A stretch of 64,000 nt of DNA, taken from assembly GCF_023715245.1 (NCBI RefSeq), contig NZ_JAMBNV010000005.1:62001-126000 (forward strand), written 5' to 3'. Both the position numbers and the translations under genes were made by a program. Positions 53,846-62,227 of the stretch are shown here, piece by piece; position 1 is the first letter of the stretch, and every line of letters begins with the position of its first letter. The stretch comes from Sporosarcina luteola (GTDB taxonomy: Bacteria > Bacillota > Bacilli > Bacillales_A > Planococcaceae). Below the pieces are notes generated by a model, which was not told where the DNA came from, did not search any database, and saw only the letters and a list, made by a program, of their open reading frames with translations.

Positions 53846-55144
53846 TTAATGCGGCAGAAATGCTAATTGATAAAAGAACAGAATCGCGAACACATACACA
53901 AGTGGATGGACAGCACGCCATTTCCCCATCACAACCTTTAAGATTGGATAAGAAATGAAACCTAATGCAATACCTGTTGCAATGCTCGAAGTGAGCGGCA
54001 TGCTTAATATGATTAAAAATGCTGGGAATGCTTCGTCAATCTCATCCCATTTGATTTTGGCAATAGCCCCCATCATTAAGCTGCCGACAATAATTAATGC
54101 TGGTGCTGTAATGGAAGACAAGCCTGAAACCGCACTGACAAGCGGCCCGAAAAATGCTGCAACGATAAATAAAATGGCGACAGTCACCGTAGTTAGCCCA
54201 GTTCGTCCACCTGCTGCTACGCCTGCAGATGATTCAATATAAGCACTTGTTGGGGTTGTCCCGAACATCGAGCCAGCAGTGGCGGCAACTGAATCTGCGA
54301 GTAGAGCTTGGCGCGCCCTTGGCATTTTATTATCCTTCATTAACCCCGCTTGCTGTGCAACCCCGATCATCGTTCCTGTCGTATCAAAAATCGTCACCAT
54401 GAGGAACGAAAAGACTACTGGGAAAAGCATATACTGCCATACATCCGTTAAGGCAGTGAACGGATTGGAGACGATGATTCCTTCCGGAAGCGACGGCATT
54501 TGAACGAAACCATGGTCAAAGGAAAGATGCCCTGTGAATAAGGCGACAACTGCCGTAATGATCATTCCGAAGAACAATGCTCCATGCACCTTCAACGCCA
54601 TGAGAATTAGCGTGACAGTAAGACCAAGCAAGGCAAACAGCACTGTTGGTGAATGAAGATCCCCTAGCGCAACGAGATTGGACGGATGCGATACGATCAT
54701 CCCTGCCTGTCTCATCCCGATAAAGGCGATAAACAAGCCAATCCCCGCCGTAATCCCATTTTTCAAGTTATCAGGAATCGCTTCAATCAATACTTTCCGG
54801 AAAGATGTCAAAGACAAAATAACAAAAATGAGGCCCGCAACGAAAACTGCTGCGAAAGCTGTTTCATACGTAATCCCATTTGTTCCGACTACCGAATAGG
54901 CGAAATACGCATTCATACCCATCCCCGGTGCAATCGCAATCGGATAATTTGCTGCAAGCGCCATCCATAGGGTTCCGATAACAGTAGCAATGATCGTAGC
55001 CGTAAACACCTGATCAAATGGCACGCCCGCGTCTTTCAATATGATCGGATTGACGATTACGATATATACCATCGTAAAAAAGGTTGTGAACCCTGCTAGG
55101 ACTTCCGTTTTTACAGTTGTATTGTTTTCTTGTAATTTAAACAC
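53846..55144 (-). CDS. NCS2/AzgA-type purine permease
   Basis: A 432-residue membrane protein of the adenine/guanine/hypoxanthine permease group (PbuG/PbuO). Hallmarks are EVLAGFTTFFTMVYIVIVNP, APGMGMNAYFAYSVV, NGITAGIGLFIAFIGMRQAG, FDTTGTMIGVAQQAGL and GTTPTSAYIESSAGVAAGGR. GTG at 55144 is preferred, since GGAGGAG is seven bases before it. No purine riboswitch fits in the short leader (about 40 bases), unlike Bacillus subtilis pbuG. Confidence 0.94.
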   Translation of the reverse strand: MFKLQENNTTVKTEVLAGFTTFFTMVYIVIVNPIILKDAGVPFDQVFTATIIATVIGTLWMALAANYPIAIAPGMGMNAYFAYSVVGTNGITYETAFAAVFVAGLIFVILSLTSFRKVLIEAIPDNLKNGITAGIGLFIAFIGMRQAGMIVSHPSNLVALGDLHSPTVLFALLGLTVTLILMALKVHGALFFGMIITAVVALFTGHLSFDHGFVQMPSLPEGIIVSNPFTALTDVWQYMLFPVVFSFLMVTIFDTTGTMIGVAQQAGLMKDNKMPRARQALLADSVAATAGSMFGTTPTSAYIESSAGVAAGGRTGLTTVTVAILFIVAAFFGPLVSAVSGLSSITAPALIIVGSLMMGAIAKIKWDEIDEAFPAFLIILSMPLTSSIATGIALGFISYPILKVVMGKWRAVHPLVYVFAILFFYQLAFLPH

Positions 55145-55187
55145 GAAAAAACTCCTCCAAAGCCGAACGTTTTTTAACACCTTACAT

Positions 55188-55216
55188 ATATTATTCGTTT
55201 TTAGAGGAGTTTTCAA
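55188..55216 (-). promoter_or_regulatory. sigma-A promoter of the purine permease gene
   Basis: On the minus strand TTGAAA, 17 bases, TAATAT. The region 55149-55214 is also an inverted repeat (AAAACTCCTC in the spacer against GAGGAGTTTT at the ribosome site), but the upstream half is not transcribed. Confidence 0.75.
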
Positions 55217-55240
55217 GTGTTAATTGAAATCTTTTTAAGA

Positions 55241-55540
55241 TTAATGATCACTCAACGGGATTTATGATCACCCAACGGATTTTATGATCACTCAACGGGA
55301 TTTATGATCACCCAACGGGGTTTATGATCACTCAACGGGATTTATGATCACTTAACGGGATTTATGATCACTTAACGGGATTTATGATCACTTAACGGGA
55401 TTTATGATCACTTAACGGGATTTATGATCACTCAACGGGGTTTATGATCACTCAACAAGATTTATAATCACTCAACAGGACTTATGATCACTCAACGGGG
55501 GTTATGATCACTCAACAGGATTTATGATCACTTAGCGCTT
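55241..55540. repeat. 20-bp-period perfect-phase array, TGATCA core (array C)
   Basis: Fifteen head-to-tail units of exactly 20 bp, consensus TTTATGATCACTCAACGGGA, differing at a few positions (C/T in the ACTCAAC part, A/G near the end). Each contains the palindrome TGATCA, except one unit with TAATCA. No phase slip occurs in 300 bp. The last unit (55521) merges with the stop codon of the GNAT gene: the TTA at 55532 is part of the unit. Unlike arrays A1/A2, whole units are conserved. Confidence 0.95.
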
Positions 55541-55987
55541 TTTCATCTGCGGAGATATTTCTTTTTTAAACACATAGCTCACTTTGTCATAGTCCATTTT
55601 TTCTTCATAAAATCGATGTGCATCCGTTCTTTGTAATCCCGAGGACAAGGCGACACTTTCATACCCATTTTCTTTAGCCCACTCATGTACATATGAAAGC
55701 AGTTTTTCACCATATCCATTTGACCGTTTGTTTTTATCAGTAACTAAATCACAAACCCAAACAAAACGCCCATAGTAAAGAGTGATCATTGGTTTAAACC
55801 CAGTTGCCGCAACGATTTCTCCCTGATCATATAAGGCAAATAAACGATACATGTCCTTTTCCTTGGCCTCCGCCACCAGTTCAAGATAATCTTTTTCATC
55901 TAAATGAGTACGTAGTTGGTTCATTACCGGGAAGGCTTCTAAAATTTCCTTATGAGAGTGAAGTTCTTTAATAGCTAATGTATCCAT
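55532..55987 (-). CDS. GNAT-family N-acetyltransferase
   Basis: A 151-residue single-domain GNAT. Motif A for acetyl-CoA reads [19 protein letters not shown], with [16 protein letters not shown] as motif B. AAAAGGGAG precedes the ATG. The target amine is unknown. Its C-terminus (EISPQMKKR) is encoded next to a 20-bp repeat array that supplies the stop codon. Confidence 0.9.
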   Translation of the reverse strand: MDTLAIKELHSHKEILEAFPVMNQLRTHLDEKDYLELVAEAKEKDMYRLFALYDQGEIVAATGFKPMITLYYGRFVWVCDLVTDKNKRSNGYGEKLLSYVHEWAKENGYESVALSSGLQRTDAHRFYEEKMDYDKVSYVFKKEISPQMKKR

Positions 55988-56065
55988 TGCAATCTCCCTT
56001 TTAATTTTTTCACAGTCGTAACAGCCAATGTGTTCATATAATGTAGTAGAGGAGGCTCAAGTGAA

Positions 56066-56251
56066 TTGGATAGATCTATTCTTTTGATAATAGGTTGTAT
56101 TTTAGCTGGCTTTGCATTATTAAAGGCTCCCTTATCAAGCACCTTTTTAGCAGGTATAGAGCCAATAACTAACATAATAGGTATATTAGCTATATTACTA
56201 TTCTCCCTGCTCTTACTATACAAAGGGTTAATGTCACTAGTAGGGAAATAG
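56066..56251 (+). CDS. small two-helix membrane protein, start or frame uncertain
   Basis: A 61-codon frame with two hydrophobic helices (ILLIIGCILAGFALL and IIGILAILLFSLLLLYKG). Taken as a TTG start at 56066 it lies 11 bases after AGGAGG. However, a GTG at 56061, at the ideal distance (6), opens a frame that stops after eight codons (reading VNWIDLFF); a -1 shift in the TTTT at 56082-56085 would join it smoothly to the long frame. So the gene may be frameshifted or use TTG. Function unknown. Confidence 0.5.
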   Translation: MDRSILLIIGCILAGFALLKAPLSSTFLAGIEPITNIIGILAILLFSLLLLYKGLMSLVGK

Positions 56252-56264
56252 TAAAAAGTCGTTT

Positions 56265-56295
56265 AGACTCAGACATTATTCTGAGTCTTTTTTTT
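56265..56295 (+). terminator. strong intrinsic terminator
   Basis: AGACTCAGA pairs with TCTGAGTCT around six bases, followed by eight T. Ends the small membrane protein transcript. Confidence 0.95.
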
Positions 56296-56307
56296 CTCGC
56301 TCTATTA

Positions 56308-56715
56308 CTACTTGAATACCTTTTTCATCAATGCCAGTACGAAAAAATGAATGACTCCACCAAACATACCTACTATGAACGTGAAGATGATTGAATAAAG
56401 ATTAAATAGAATCACACTACCAAGAAGTCCCGCTAAACCGCCGAAACCTATATACAAAAGTGCCTTTGCCCAATTCGGATACATTTTAGTTCGGGCAGAA
56501 AAATCGATGTACAGTGATACAGGAAATGCCCCAAATCCGAAGAACGGCCACGAATATATTCCCACCACCAAGACAGTCGGGCCAAAACCCCAAGAGTCTT
56601 GAAATGCAATCATCGAATAAAGTGCCATGAAAACTCCCAAGAGAATGGGAGAAATGAAAATCGTGAAAAAGTAGAGAGAAAAACGATCAAATGTCTCCTT
56701 ATAGTTTAGCGTCAT
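56308..56715 (-). CDS. hypothetical four-helix membrane protein
   Basis: A 135-residue integral membrane protein with four hydrophobic segments (LYFFTIFISPILLGVFMALY, VLVVGIYSWPFFGFG, ALLYIGFGGLAGLLGSVILF and IIFTFIVGMFGGVIHFF). No family recognised. AAAGGGAGG is seven bases before the ATG. It lies 34 bp after another small membrane protein gene in the same direction; the two are probably an operon. Confidence 0.7.
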   Translation of the reverse strand: MTLNYKETFDRFSLYFFTIFISPILLGVFMALYSMIAFQDSWGFGPTVLVVGIYSWPFFGFGAFPVSLYIDFSARTKMYPNWAKALLYIGFGGLAGLLGSVILFNLYSIIFTFIVGMFGGVIHFFVLALMKKVFK

Positions 56716-56749
56716 GTTTGACCGCCTCCCTTTCCTAACCTATGCTTAT

Positions 56750-57052
56750 TTATCCCATCCACATCGCCCAAACAAAAAATGACCATAATGAAATCGGCAG
56801 ACCTATTAGGAAACAAGCAATCAGGTAAATTGGATTAAGTTTTTTGAAAATCAATAATAGCAGTGGAATCATTACGTACAATCCAATACTAAGAAAAGTG
56901 AAGATCGTTATTGCGGTCGTTAATTCAATTGTTGGGTAACGGTCATTCAAATAGTAGGAAAAGTCTTGAGCATAGATACCTAAAACCGTTGCAAGCAGGA
57001 GTCCGATAACTATACCGGTAATCAAAAAAGCTTTATGTATACTTACTTTCAT
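56750..57052 (-). CDS. hypothetical three-helix membrane protein
   Basis: A 100-residue protein with an N-terminal helix (FLITGIVIGLLLATVLGIY), a middle helix pair (TTAITIFTFLSIGLYVM, IPLLLLIF) and a C-terminal one (CFLIGLPISLWSFFVWAMW). No homologue recognised. AGAGAGG precedes the ATG. Upstream partner of the 135-residue membrane protein. Confidence 0.65.
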   Translation of the reverse strand: MKVSIHKAFLITGIVIGLLLATVLGIYAQDFSYYLNDRYPTIELTTAITIFTFLSIGLYVMIPLLLLIFKKLNPIYLIACFLIGLPISLWSFFVWAMWMG

Positions 57053-57122
57053 ATTCTACACATCCTCTCTTATTACTAATAGGGTTATTTCACCCTTCTA
57101 ATAGGCAATCCTCATATGCAAT

Positions 57123-57983
57123 CTACCTTACCTTAGCCGTCCAATTCACTAGGAAGATGCCAATAAATATACAACCCCCGCCAAATATTACGTTCCACGA
57201 AATCACTTCATCCAATAATAGCCAACCCGTAAGAACGCCGAAAAATGGGGCTAAAAACAAAAATGCGCTTGTCTTTCCCGGGTCACCTTTCTGTAAAAGG
57301 TAAAACCAAACTGCAAATTGTACAATGGAAGCCATTAATGCCAGCCATACTAAAATGGCAATTGACAAGGGAGTAATTTGAAACGAAGGGTCTTCCAATA
57401 GAAAACTGCCAACGAACAGAATCAGCCCACCAAACAACATTTGATAAGCCGTTAATACCCATGTATTAATCTGTGTGCCCCACTTTTTAATTAGTAGAGT
57501 GCCGATCGCCCACGAAATGGCTGATAAAAAACCATAGAGTGTTCCAATTCGTAAGTCCACCTGTGCACCAAGCGTAATCAGTACGCCAATAAAACCCAAA
57601 ATAACACCAAACCATTGTCGCCAACTATACGTCATTTTCATGAAAAGTGTTCCAAATAGTACAACCAATAGTGGATTCGTAAATGTTAATATAGATGATT
57701 GCCCCGCTGTTATCGTGCGCAAACTGACAAAGATGCATCCCATGACAGCTGCTGTTTGAAAGAATCCAATCAATGCTATTTTCAACCAAACCGAAACATG
57801 CTTCGGAAATGGGATTCGTAAACACTTTACAATAATCGCCATAATGACCCCAGCAATGAGAAAACGTAGCGCAACCAACATGATCGGTGTAGCGTATGCC
57901 AATCCAATCTTTCCAATTGTGAAAGCAGACCCCATTAGCGATGTCGTCAATACGACTAGAAATGCAAATAGCCACTTGTTCAT
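57123..57983 (-). CDS. EamA/DMT-family transporter
   Basis: A 286-residue, ten-helix drug/metabolite transporter with two EamA repeats (ALRFLIAGVIMAII and GQSSILTFTNPLLVVLFGTL in the first; AISWAIGTLLIKKW and FLAPFFGVLTGWLLLDE in the second). Members export amino acids or other metabolites. GAAGGAGA precedes the ATG. Confidence 0.9.
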   Translation of the reverse strand: MNKWLFAFLVVLTTSLMGSAFTIGKIGLAYATPIMLVALRFLIAGVIMAIIVKCLRIPFPKHVSVWLKIALIGFFQTAAVMGCIFVSLRTITAGQSSILTFTNPLLVVLFGTLFMKMTYSWRQWFGVILGFIGVLITLGAQVDLRIGTLYGFLSAISWAIGTLLIKKWGTQINTWVLTAYQMLFGGLILFVGSFLLEDPSFQITPLSIAILVWLALMASIVQFAVWFYLLQKGDPGKTSAFLFLAPFFGVLTGWLLLDEVISWNVIFGGGCIFIGIFLVNWTAKVR

Positions 57984-58155
57984 AAAGGTAGTCTCCTTCG
58001 AAGGTTCTCTTTAATTGAAAGTTTACAAGTTTCATACAAAAAGTATAACACTTAAAAGCGGAAGACAGATGAAGAAATCTGTCATTTATTACTAATCATT
58101 TAAGCAAAAGCTTCCGGGGGTCCAAGCATTTGATTAAAAACGTATGGGCGTTACA

Positions 58156-58190
58156 ATGAGGTTACTGTCAATGGTTAGTAGCTACCTCAT
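58156..58190 (+). other. leader hairpin before the SMR gene
   Basis: ATGAGGT pairs with ACCTCAT, extended by TACT with AGTA, 28 bases before the SMR ribosome site. It does not match the guanidine riboswitch classes as I know them. A regulatory role is conjecture. Confidence 0.3.
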
Positions 58191-58218
58191 TCTACATGTT
58201 TCAGGAGGAAATTTAACG

Positions 58219-58554
58219 ATGTCCTATCTATATTTAGCACTTTCTATATCTCTGGAGCTTATTGGTACTTCTTTATTAAAAGCCTCAGAGGGGTTTACAA
58301 AACTGTTCCCTACCCTAGGAGTCATCATCGCTTTCATAAGCTGCTTTTTCTTTTTATCGTTGTCCCTGAAAACAATTCCTTTAAACACTGCCTATGCTAT
58401 TTGGTCAGGTATTGGAATTGTTGCGACTGTGATCATTTCAGTTAGCATTTGGAAGGAAAAAATCAATTTGGCAAGCATTGTAGGAATCACCTTCATACTT
58501 GTTGGAGTGGTAATTTTGAATTTATTTGGACCGGGGCAAAACGAAGCCAGCTAG
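58219..58554 (+). CDS. small multidrug resistance (SMR) family transporter
   Basis: A 111-residue, four-helix transporter. The membrane glutamate essential for substrate and proton binding is in ALSISLELIGTSLLKASEG (Glu about residue 13), and TAYAIWSGIGIVATVIIS is the signature of helix 3. SMR proteins export quaternary amines or guanidinium. The ATG at 58219 lies ten bases after AGGAGG. A 20-bp repeat array starts six bases after its stop. Confidence 0.93.
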   Translation: MSYLYLALSISLELIGTSLLKASEGFTKLFPTLGVIIAFISCFFFLSLSLKTIPLNTAYAIWSGIGIVATVIISVSIWKEKINLASIVGITFILVGVVILNLFGPGQNEAS

Positions 58555-58560
58555 CAGTAC

Positions 58561-58780
58561 TAATGGGCCTTTGTAGGAAAGCATGGAGCCTTTGATCGAT
58601 TAATTGAGCCCTTGTCGAGATAATGGAGCCCTTAATCAATTAATTGAGCCCTTGTCGAAATAATGGAGCCCTTAATCGATTAATTGAGCCCTTGTCGAAT
58701 TAATGGAGCCCCTAATCGATTAATTGAGCCCTTGTCGAATTAATGGAGCCCTTAATTGATTAATTGAGCCCTAGATCCTT
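58561..58780. repeat. 20-bp-period array with 40-bp alternation, GAGCCCTT core (array D)
   Basis: Eleven units of exactly 20 bp. Two types alternate: TAATGGAGCCCTTAATCGAT and TAATTGAGCCCTTGTCGAAT, so the true repeat is 40 bp. The first two units are decayed. It begins six bases after the SMR stop codon and ends about 85 bp before the Dus gene. Period and position resemble arrays A1, A2 and C, but the sequence is unrelated. Confidence 0.93.
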
Positions 58781-58865
58781 AACAAGAATGTATCAGTGCA
58801 TTAGACTATAAAAAATGATACTATTTGATGAGCAAAGGACTTTGCATGCAACAGGAGGATACAAG

Positions 58866-59843
58866 ATGAATAACGAGGATAATTTTTGGCTTGAATTGCC
58901 GAAGCCGTTTTTTATATTAGCACCAATGGAAGATGTAACAGACGTCGTGTTTCGTCACGTGATCAGTGCAGCGGCACGACCCGACGTATTCTTTACGGAG
59001 TTTACGAATACGGAAAGTTATTGCCACCCCGAAGGAAGAGATAGTGTGCGCGGACGGTTAACATTCACAGAAGACGAACAGCCGATTGTCGCTCATATTT
59101 GGGGCGATAAACCTGAGTTCTTTTCACAGATGAGTATCGATATGAAAAAACTCGGTTTCCGTGGCATCGATTTGAACATGGGATGCCCAGTGCCGAACGT
59201 AGCAGCCAACGGTAAAGGTGCTGGATTGATACAACGGCCGGAAGTTGCAGCAGAACTTATTCAAGCTGCAAAAGCTGGTGGATTGCCAGTCAGTGTTAAA
59301 ACAAGATTAGGCTACAGTGAAATTGACGAATGGCGCGATTGGTTAGGACATGTACTGAAACAAGACATCGCGAATCTTTCCATCCACCTACGCACAAGAA
59401 AAGAAATGAGTAAAGCGGATGCACACTGGGAACTGATCCCGGAAATCAAAAAACTACGGGATGAGATTGCTCCAAATACATTGTTAACAATTAACGGAGA
59501 TATCCCAGACCGTGCAACAGGGTTGAAATTAGTGGAACAATACGGCGTAGACGGCGTCATGATTGGCCGCGGCGTATTCACGAATCCATTCGCTTTTGAA
59601 CAGGAACCTACAGAACGCAGCGTGAAGGAGTATCTCAATTTATTACTACTGCACTTGGATCTCCACGATAAATACTCAAACGAGCTCGAACCACGCCCAT
59701 ACAAACCACTTGTCCGCTTCTTCAAGATCTATATTCGAGGATTTAGAGGCGCAGGTGAATTGAGGAACCGATTGATGGATACGAAGTCGACGGATGAGGT
59801 GCGTGAGTTATTGAAGGAAGTATTGGAAAAAGAACTGGATTGA
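58866..59843 (+). CDS. tRNA-dihydrouridine synthase
   Basis: A 325-residue FMN enzyme that reduces uridine in the tRNA D-loop. [39 protein letters not shown] (the catalytic Cys is in MGCPVP), VSVKTRLGY and [16 protein letters not shown] are diagnostic. It is of the DusC-like group rather than the dusB that follows folate genes. ATG at 58866 lies seven bases after AGGAGG. Confidence 0.94.
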   Translation: MNNEDNFWLELPKPFFILAPMEDVTDVVFRHVISAAARPDVFFTEFTNTESYCHPEGRDSVRGRLTFTEDEQPIVAHIWGDKPEFFSQMSIDMKKLGFRGIDLNMGCPVPNVAANGKGAGLIQRPEVAAELIQAAKAGGLPVSVKTRLGYSEIDEWRDWLGHVLKQDIANLSIHLRTRKEMSKADAHWELIPEIKKLRDEIAPNTLLTINGDIPDRATGLKLVEQYGVDGVMIGRGVFTNPFAFEQEPTERSVKEYLNLLLLHLDLHDKYSNELEPRPYKPLVRFFKIYIRGFRGAGELRNRLMDTKSTDEVRELLKEVLEKELD

Positions 59844-59865
59844 CACAAATATAATTAACCCTAGT

Positions 59866-59905
59866 AGAGAGGTTGGAAAATGATATCATTTTCCAGCCTC
59901 TCTTT
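59866..59905. terminator. terminator of the dus gene
   Basis: GAGAGG-TT-GGAAAATGAT pairs with ATCATTTTCC-AG-CCTCTC, followed by TTTTTCTC. Long and nearly perfect. Confidence 0.92.
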
Positions 59906-60084
59906 TTCTCCATCATGAACATTCCGATAAGTACCCCTCTTTCAAATACGTGCAAGTTTGCGACATGTGTAAATACGTGATAAAATAAATTGAAATTAAT
60001 TCCAAAAGAAAGTTGCAGACCGTTAAACCACGCATGCTCATTACCCAAATTAGTTTTATAAATAGTCTAAGAGGTGGTTGGAAG

Positions 60085-60711
60085 ATGATAACGGAAAATA
60101 AAGAGCAAACAATATTCGATCACGTTGGAAGTAAAATTATGACAGATAGAGAGATTGACATCGTCACTAGATTAAATGAACCCTTAATAGTCGTTTTAGG
60201 GAACGTTCTTAGCGACGAAGAGTGCGATGAACTGATTCAATTGTCTAAGGATAAATTAAACCGTTCAAAAATTGGAACGTCACGCGAAGTAAATGACCAG
60301 AGAACGAGTAGCAGTACATTTATTGAAGAAAGTGAAAATGAAATTGTCGTTAGAATTGAAAATAGAGTCTCTTCTATTATGAATATACCTATTGAACACG
60401 GTGAAGGTTTGCAAATCCTACGGTATACACCTGGTCAACAGTACAAAGCTCATAATGATTTCTTTAAAACAGCAGACAATAATAGAATCAGTACACTCGT
60501 TATGTATTTAAACGATGTTGAAGAAGGTGGAGAAACGTACTTCCCTAAACTGAATTTTTCAGTGTCACCTAAAAAGGGTATGGCCGTTTACTTCGAGTAT
60601 TTCTATAATGATCAAGCTATGAATGAGTTAACTTTGCATGGTGGCGCGCCCGTTATAACCGGTGAAAAATGGGTCGCAACACAATGGATGAGAAAACAGA
60701 AAGTTAGGTAA
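60085..60711 (+). CDS. prolyl-4-hydroxylase-like 2-oxoglutarate/Fe(II) oxygenase
   Basis: A 208-residue double-stranded beta-helix dioxygenase. The iron triad is His123-x-Asp125 (YKAHNDFF) and His185 (LTLHGGAPV), with Lys195 (GEKWVATQW) binding 2-oxoglutarate; VLSDEECDELIQLSKDKL is the family's N-terminal motif. Bacillus anthracis has a similar enzyme acting on proline in collagen-like sequences and elongation factor. The collagen-like protein at 11345-12031 is a conceivable target. ATG at 60085 follows GAGGTGG. Confidence 0.93.
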   Translation: MITENKEQTIFDHVGSKIMTDREIDIVTRLNEPLIVVLGNVLSDEECDELIQLSKDKLNRSKIGTSREVNDQRTSSSTFIEESENEIVVRIENRVSSIMNIPIEHGEGLQILRYTPGQQYKAHNDFFKTADNNRISTLVMYLNDVEEGGETYFPKLNFSVSPKKGMAVYFEYFYNDQAMNELTLHGGAPVITGEKWVATQWMRKQKVR

Positions 60712-60714
60712 GAA

Positions 60715-60752
60715 AGGAGGACCTCCCTATATTTTAGGGATGGTCCTCTCTT
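60715..60752 (+). terminator. terminator after the oxygenase gene
   Basis: GAGGACC-T-CCCTA pairs with TAGGG-AT-GGTCCTC, six bases past the stop codon, with a short T tract. Confidence 0.85.
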
Positions 60753-60914
60753 AGTTACGGTAGTACTATCCTGAAGATGGACAAAACACTTCAGATTTAC
60801 TAATAATTGCCGATAACAGTAATGTATAATATAAAGTCTATATCGAAGGCAGCTAGTCATTATGAGATAGTCATTACTACATCACCCTATAGCTGTACTT
60901 ACAGGGGGAGAAAA

Positions 60915-62102
60915 ATGAATAAAACATCTATATTACAAGAAGAAAAAAGAGCTACTATCTTATTTATGTGGTTATTTTATATTGTGTTTTTTTTATATGA
61001 AATTATTTATTATAAAGTGTTTCCATTATTTCCATGGACAGCGACTGTAATACCAGATACAGTTTGGTATTCTTTAAATTTCATTAAACACCTAATCATT
61101 ATCTGTCTTATCCCTGTTACCATTTATCTCTTTAAAAAGGGAATGCCTGAGAAGGTAAAATACATTGTTGTCATTGCTTATTTAGTTACTAACATAGTAA
61201 CGGATATTTATTACTACTTTGGCAAAGCAGAATTTTATTCTAGTGGTAACCTTGTAGAATTAGTTATTATATTATTTTCGCCAATTTTTATTAATAAGCG
61301 ATTTTTCTATTTAGTTACGTTTGGTGTAATTCTAAAATATATATTGGTAGGAGTATTCATACAAGATCCTGTCATATTATTCCCTGTTATTATAAACATC
61401 ATATTGGCTATTATTGCTTACATCCTTCTTCATCGATTTTTAAGTTACGTGAAGGTATTGACAACTTCCTATGACGAGCAATTAGCTGGAATGGTAAAAG
61501 GAGTTATTGCCACATTAGAGCTCAAGGATCCTTATACGCGTGGACATAGTGAGCGTGTGGCGGAATATGCGATGAGTCTTGCAAAAGCAACAGGAAAGGT
61601 AAATGAATCCGAATTAAGTTATTTTTATTATGCATGTTTGTTGCACGATATAGGAAAAGTAAATATTCCCGACACCATTTTGGCTAAACATGGTAAACTA
61701 ACAGAGGAAGAGTATGAAGTTATTAAAACCCACCCTGTTGTAGGAGCTAAAGCAATTGAAGATGTAGAGGGAATCGGTGCTAATCTTGCTGTCGTTTATC
61801 ATCATCATGAAAGATGGGATGGCAAGGGTTATCCAGATGGGCTAGCAGGACAAGAAATACCCCTTGTTGCCAGAATTACAGCTGTTGCAGATGCTTTCGA
61901 TGCGATGACTTCCACAAGGTCTTATCGACCAGCACTTCCTTTTGAAGAAGCATATAAACGAATAATAGAGGGAAAAGGCGCTCAGTTCGATCCTGAATTA
62001 GTGGAGGTTTTTAAACAAGTGTATCCAGATTGGATAACAATCTCTATACAATATAATAAAATTCATACACCAAAGGAGGCGCTCAAACATGAAAATCCGT
62101 AA
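60915..62102 (+). CDS. membrane HD-GYP cyclic-di-GMP phosphodiesterase
   Basis: A 395-residue protein: about six N-terminal transmembrane helices (residues 10-185, e.g. ATILFMWLFYIVFFLYEIIY) and a C-terminal HD-GYP domain. TRGHSERVAEYAMSL, CLLHDIGKVNIPD (HD), KTHPVVGAKAI, VYHHHERWDGKGYPDGL (GYP as GYPDG) and DAFDAMTSTRSYRPAL are intact, so it should degrade cyclic di-GMP. The ATG at 60915 follows GGGGGAG by four bases. Its last codons contain the ribosome site and start of a 22-codon peptide gene. Confidence 0.94.
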   Translation: MNKTSILQEEKRATILFMWLFYIVFFLYEIIYYKVFPLFPWTATVIPDTVWYSLNFIKHLIIICLIPVTIYLFKKGMPEKVKYIVVIAYLVTNIVTDIYYYFGKAEFYSSGNLVELVIILFSPIFINKRFFYLVTFGVILKYILVGVFIQDPVILFPVIINIILAIIAYILLHRFLSYVKVLTTSYDEQLAGMVKGVIATLELKDPYTRGHSERVAEYAMSLAKATGKVNESELSYFYYACLLHDIGKVNIPDTILAKHGKLTEEEYEVIKTHPVVGAKAIEDVEGIGANLAVVYHHHERWDGKGYPDGLAGQEIPLVARITAVADAFDAMTSTRSYRPALPFEEAYKRIIEGKGAQFDPELVEVFKQVYPDWITISIQYNKIHTPKEALKHENP

Positions 62103-62157
62103 ACTTAAGCAAGTTAAAGTAACATGCTGGTGGTGTTTCTTTATTCCAAAGGTTTAA
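62089..62157 (+). CDS. 22-residue CWWC peptide, candidate modified or secreted peptide
   Basis: ATG at 62089 is nine bases after AAAGGAGG (62072-62079), an almost perfect ribosome site located within the HD-GYP gene's end; the two genes overlap by 14 bp in different frames. The peptide begins MKIRKLKQVKV (five basic residues), contains CWWC, and ends FFIPKV, stop TAA. It thus has a cationic head and a hydrophobic, Cys/Trp-rich tail. A hairpin terminator follows, then an M50 protease gene. This is the layout of peptide precursor plus processing protease. No known family recognised. Confidence 0.6.
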   Translation: MKIRKLKQVKVTCWWCFFIPKV

Positions 62158-62172
62158 AGAATCTTACAAATG

Positions 62173-62206
62173 GGATGCTATCACGATAGCATCCTATTTT
62201 CATTTT
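62173..62206 (+). terminator. terminator between the peptide and M50 genes
   Basis: GGATGCTATC pairs with GATAGCATCC in a tight hairpin followed by TATTTTCATTTTT. It would let the short peptide message accumulate and reduce read-through into the protease gene. Confidence 0.82.
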
Positions 62207-62227
62207 TAAAGAACGGTGGGACTTAGT

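Noticed and set aside
55145..55240. Purine riboswitch before the purine permease.
   Set aside because: The promoter leaves a leader of only about 40 bases, too short for the aptamer, and the conserved core is absent.
58056..58218. Guanidine (ykkC or mini-ykkC) riboswitch before the SMR gene.
   Set aside because: Only a single simple hairpin is seen; the paired ACGR loops of mini-ykkC and the ykkC core are not found.
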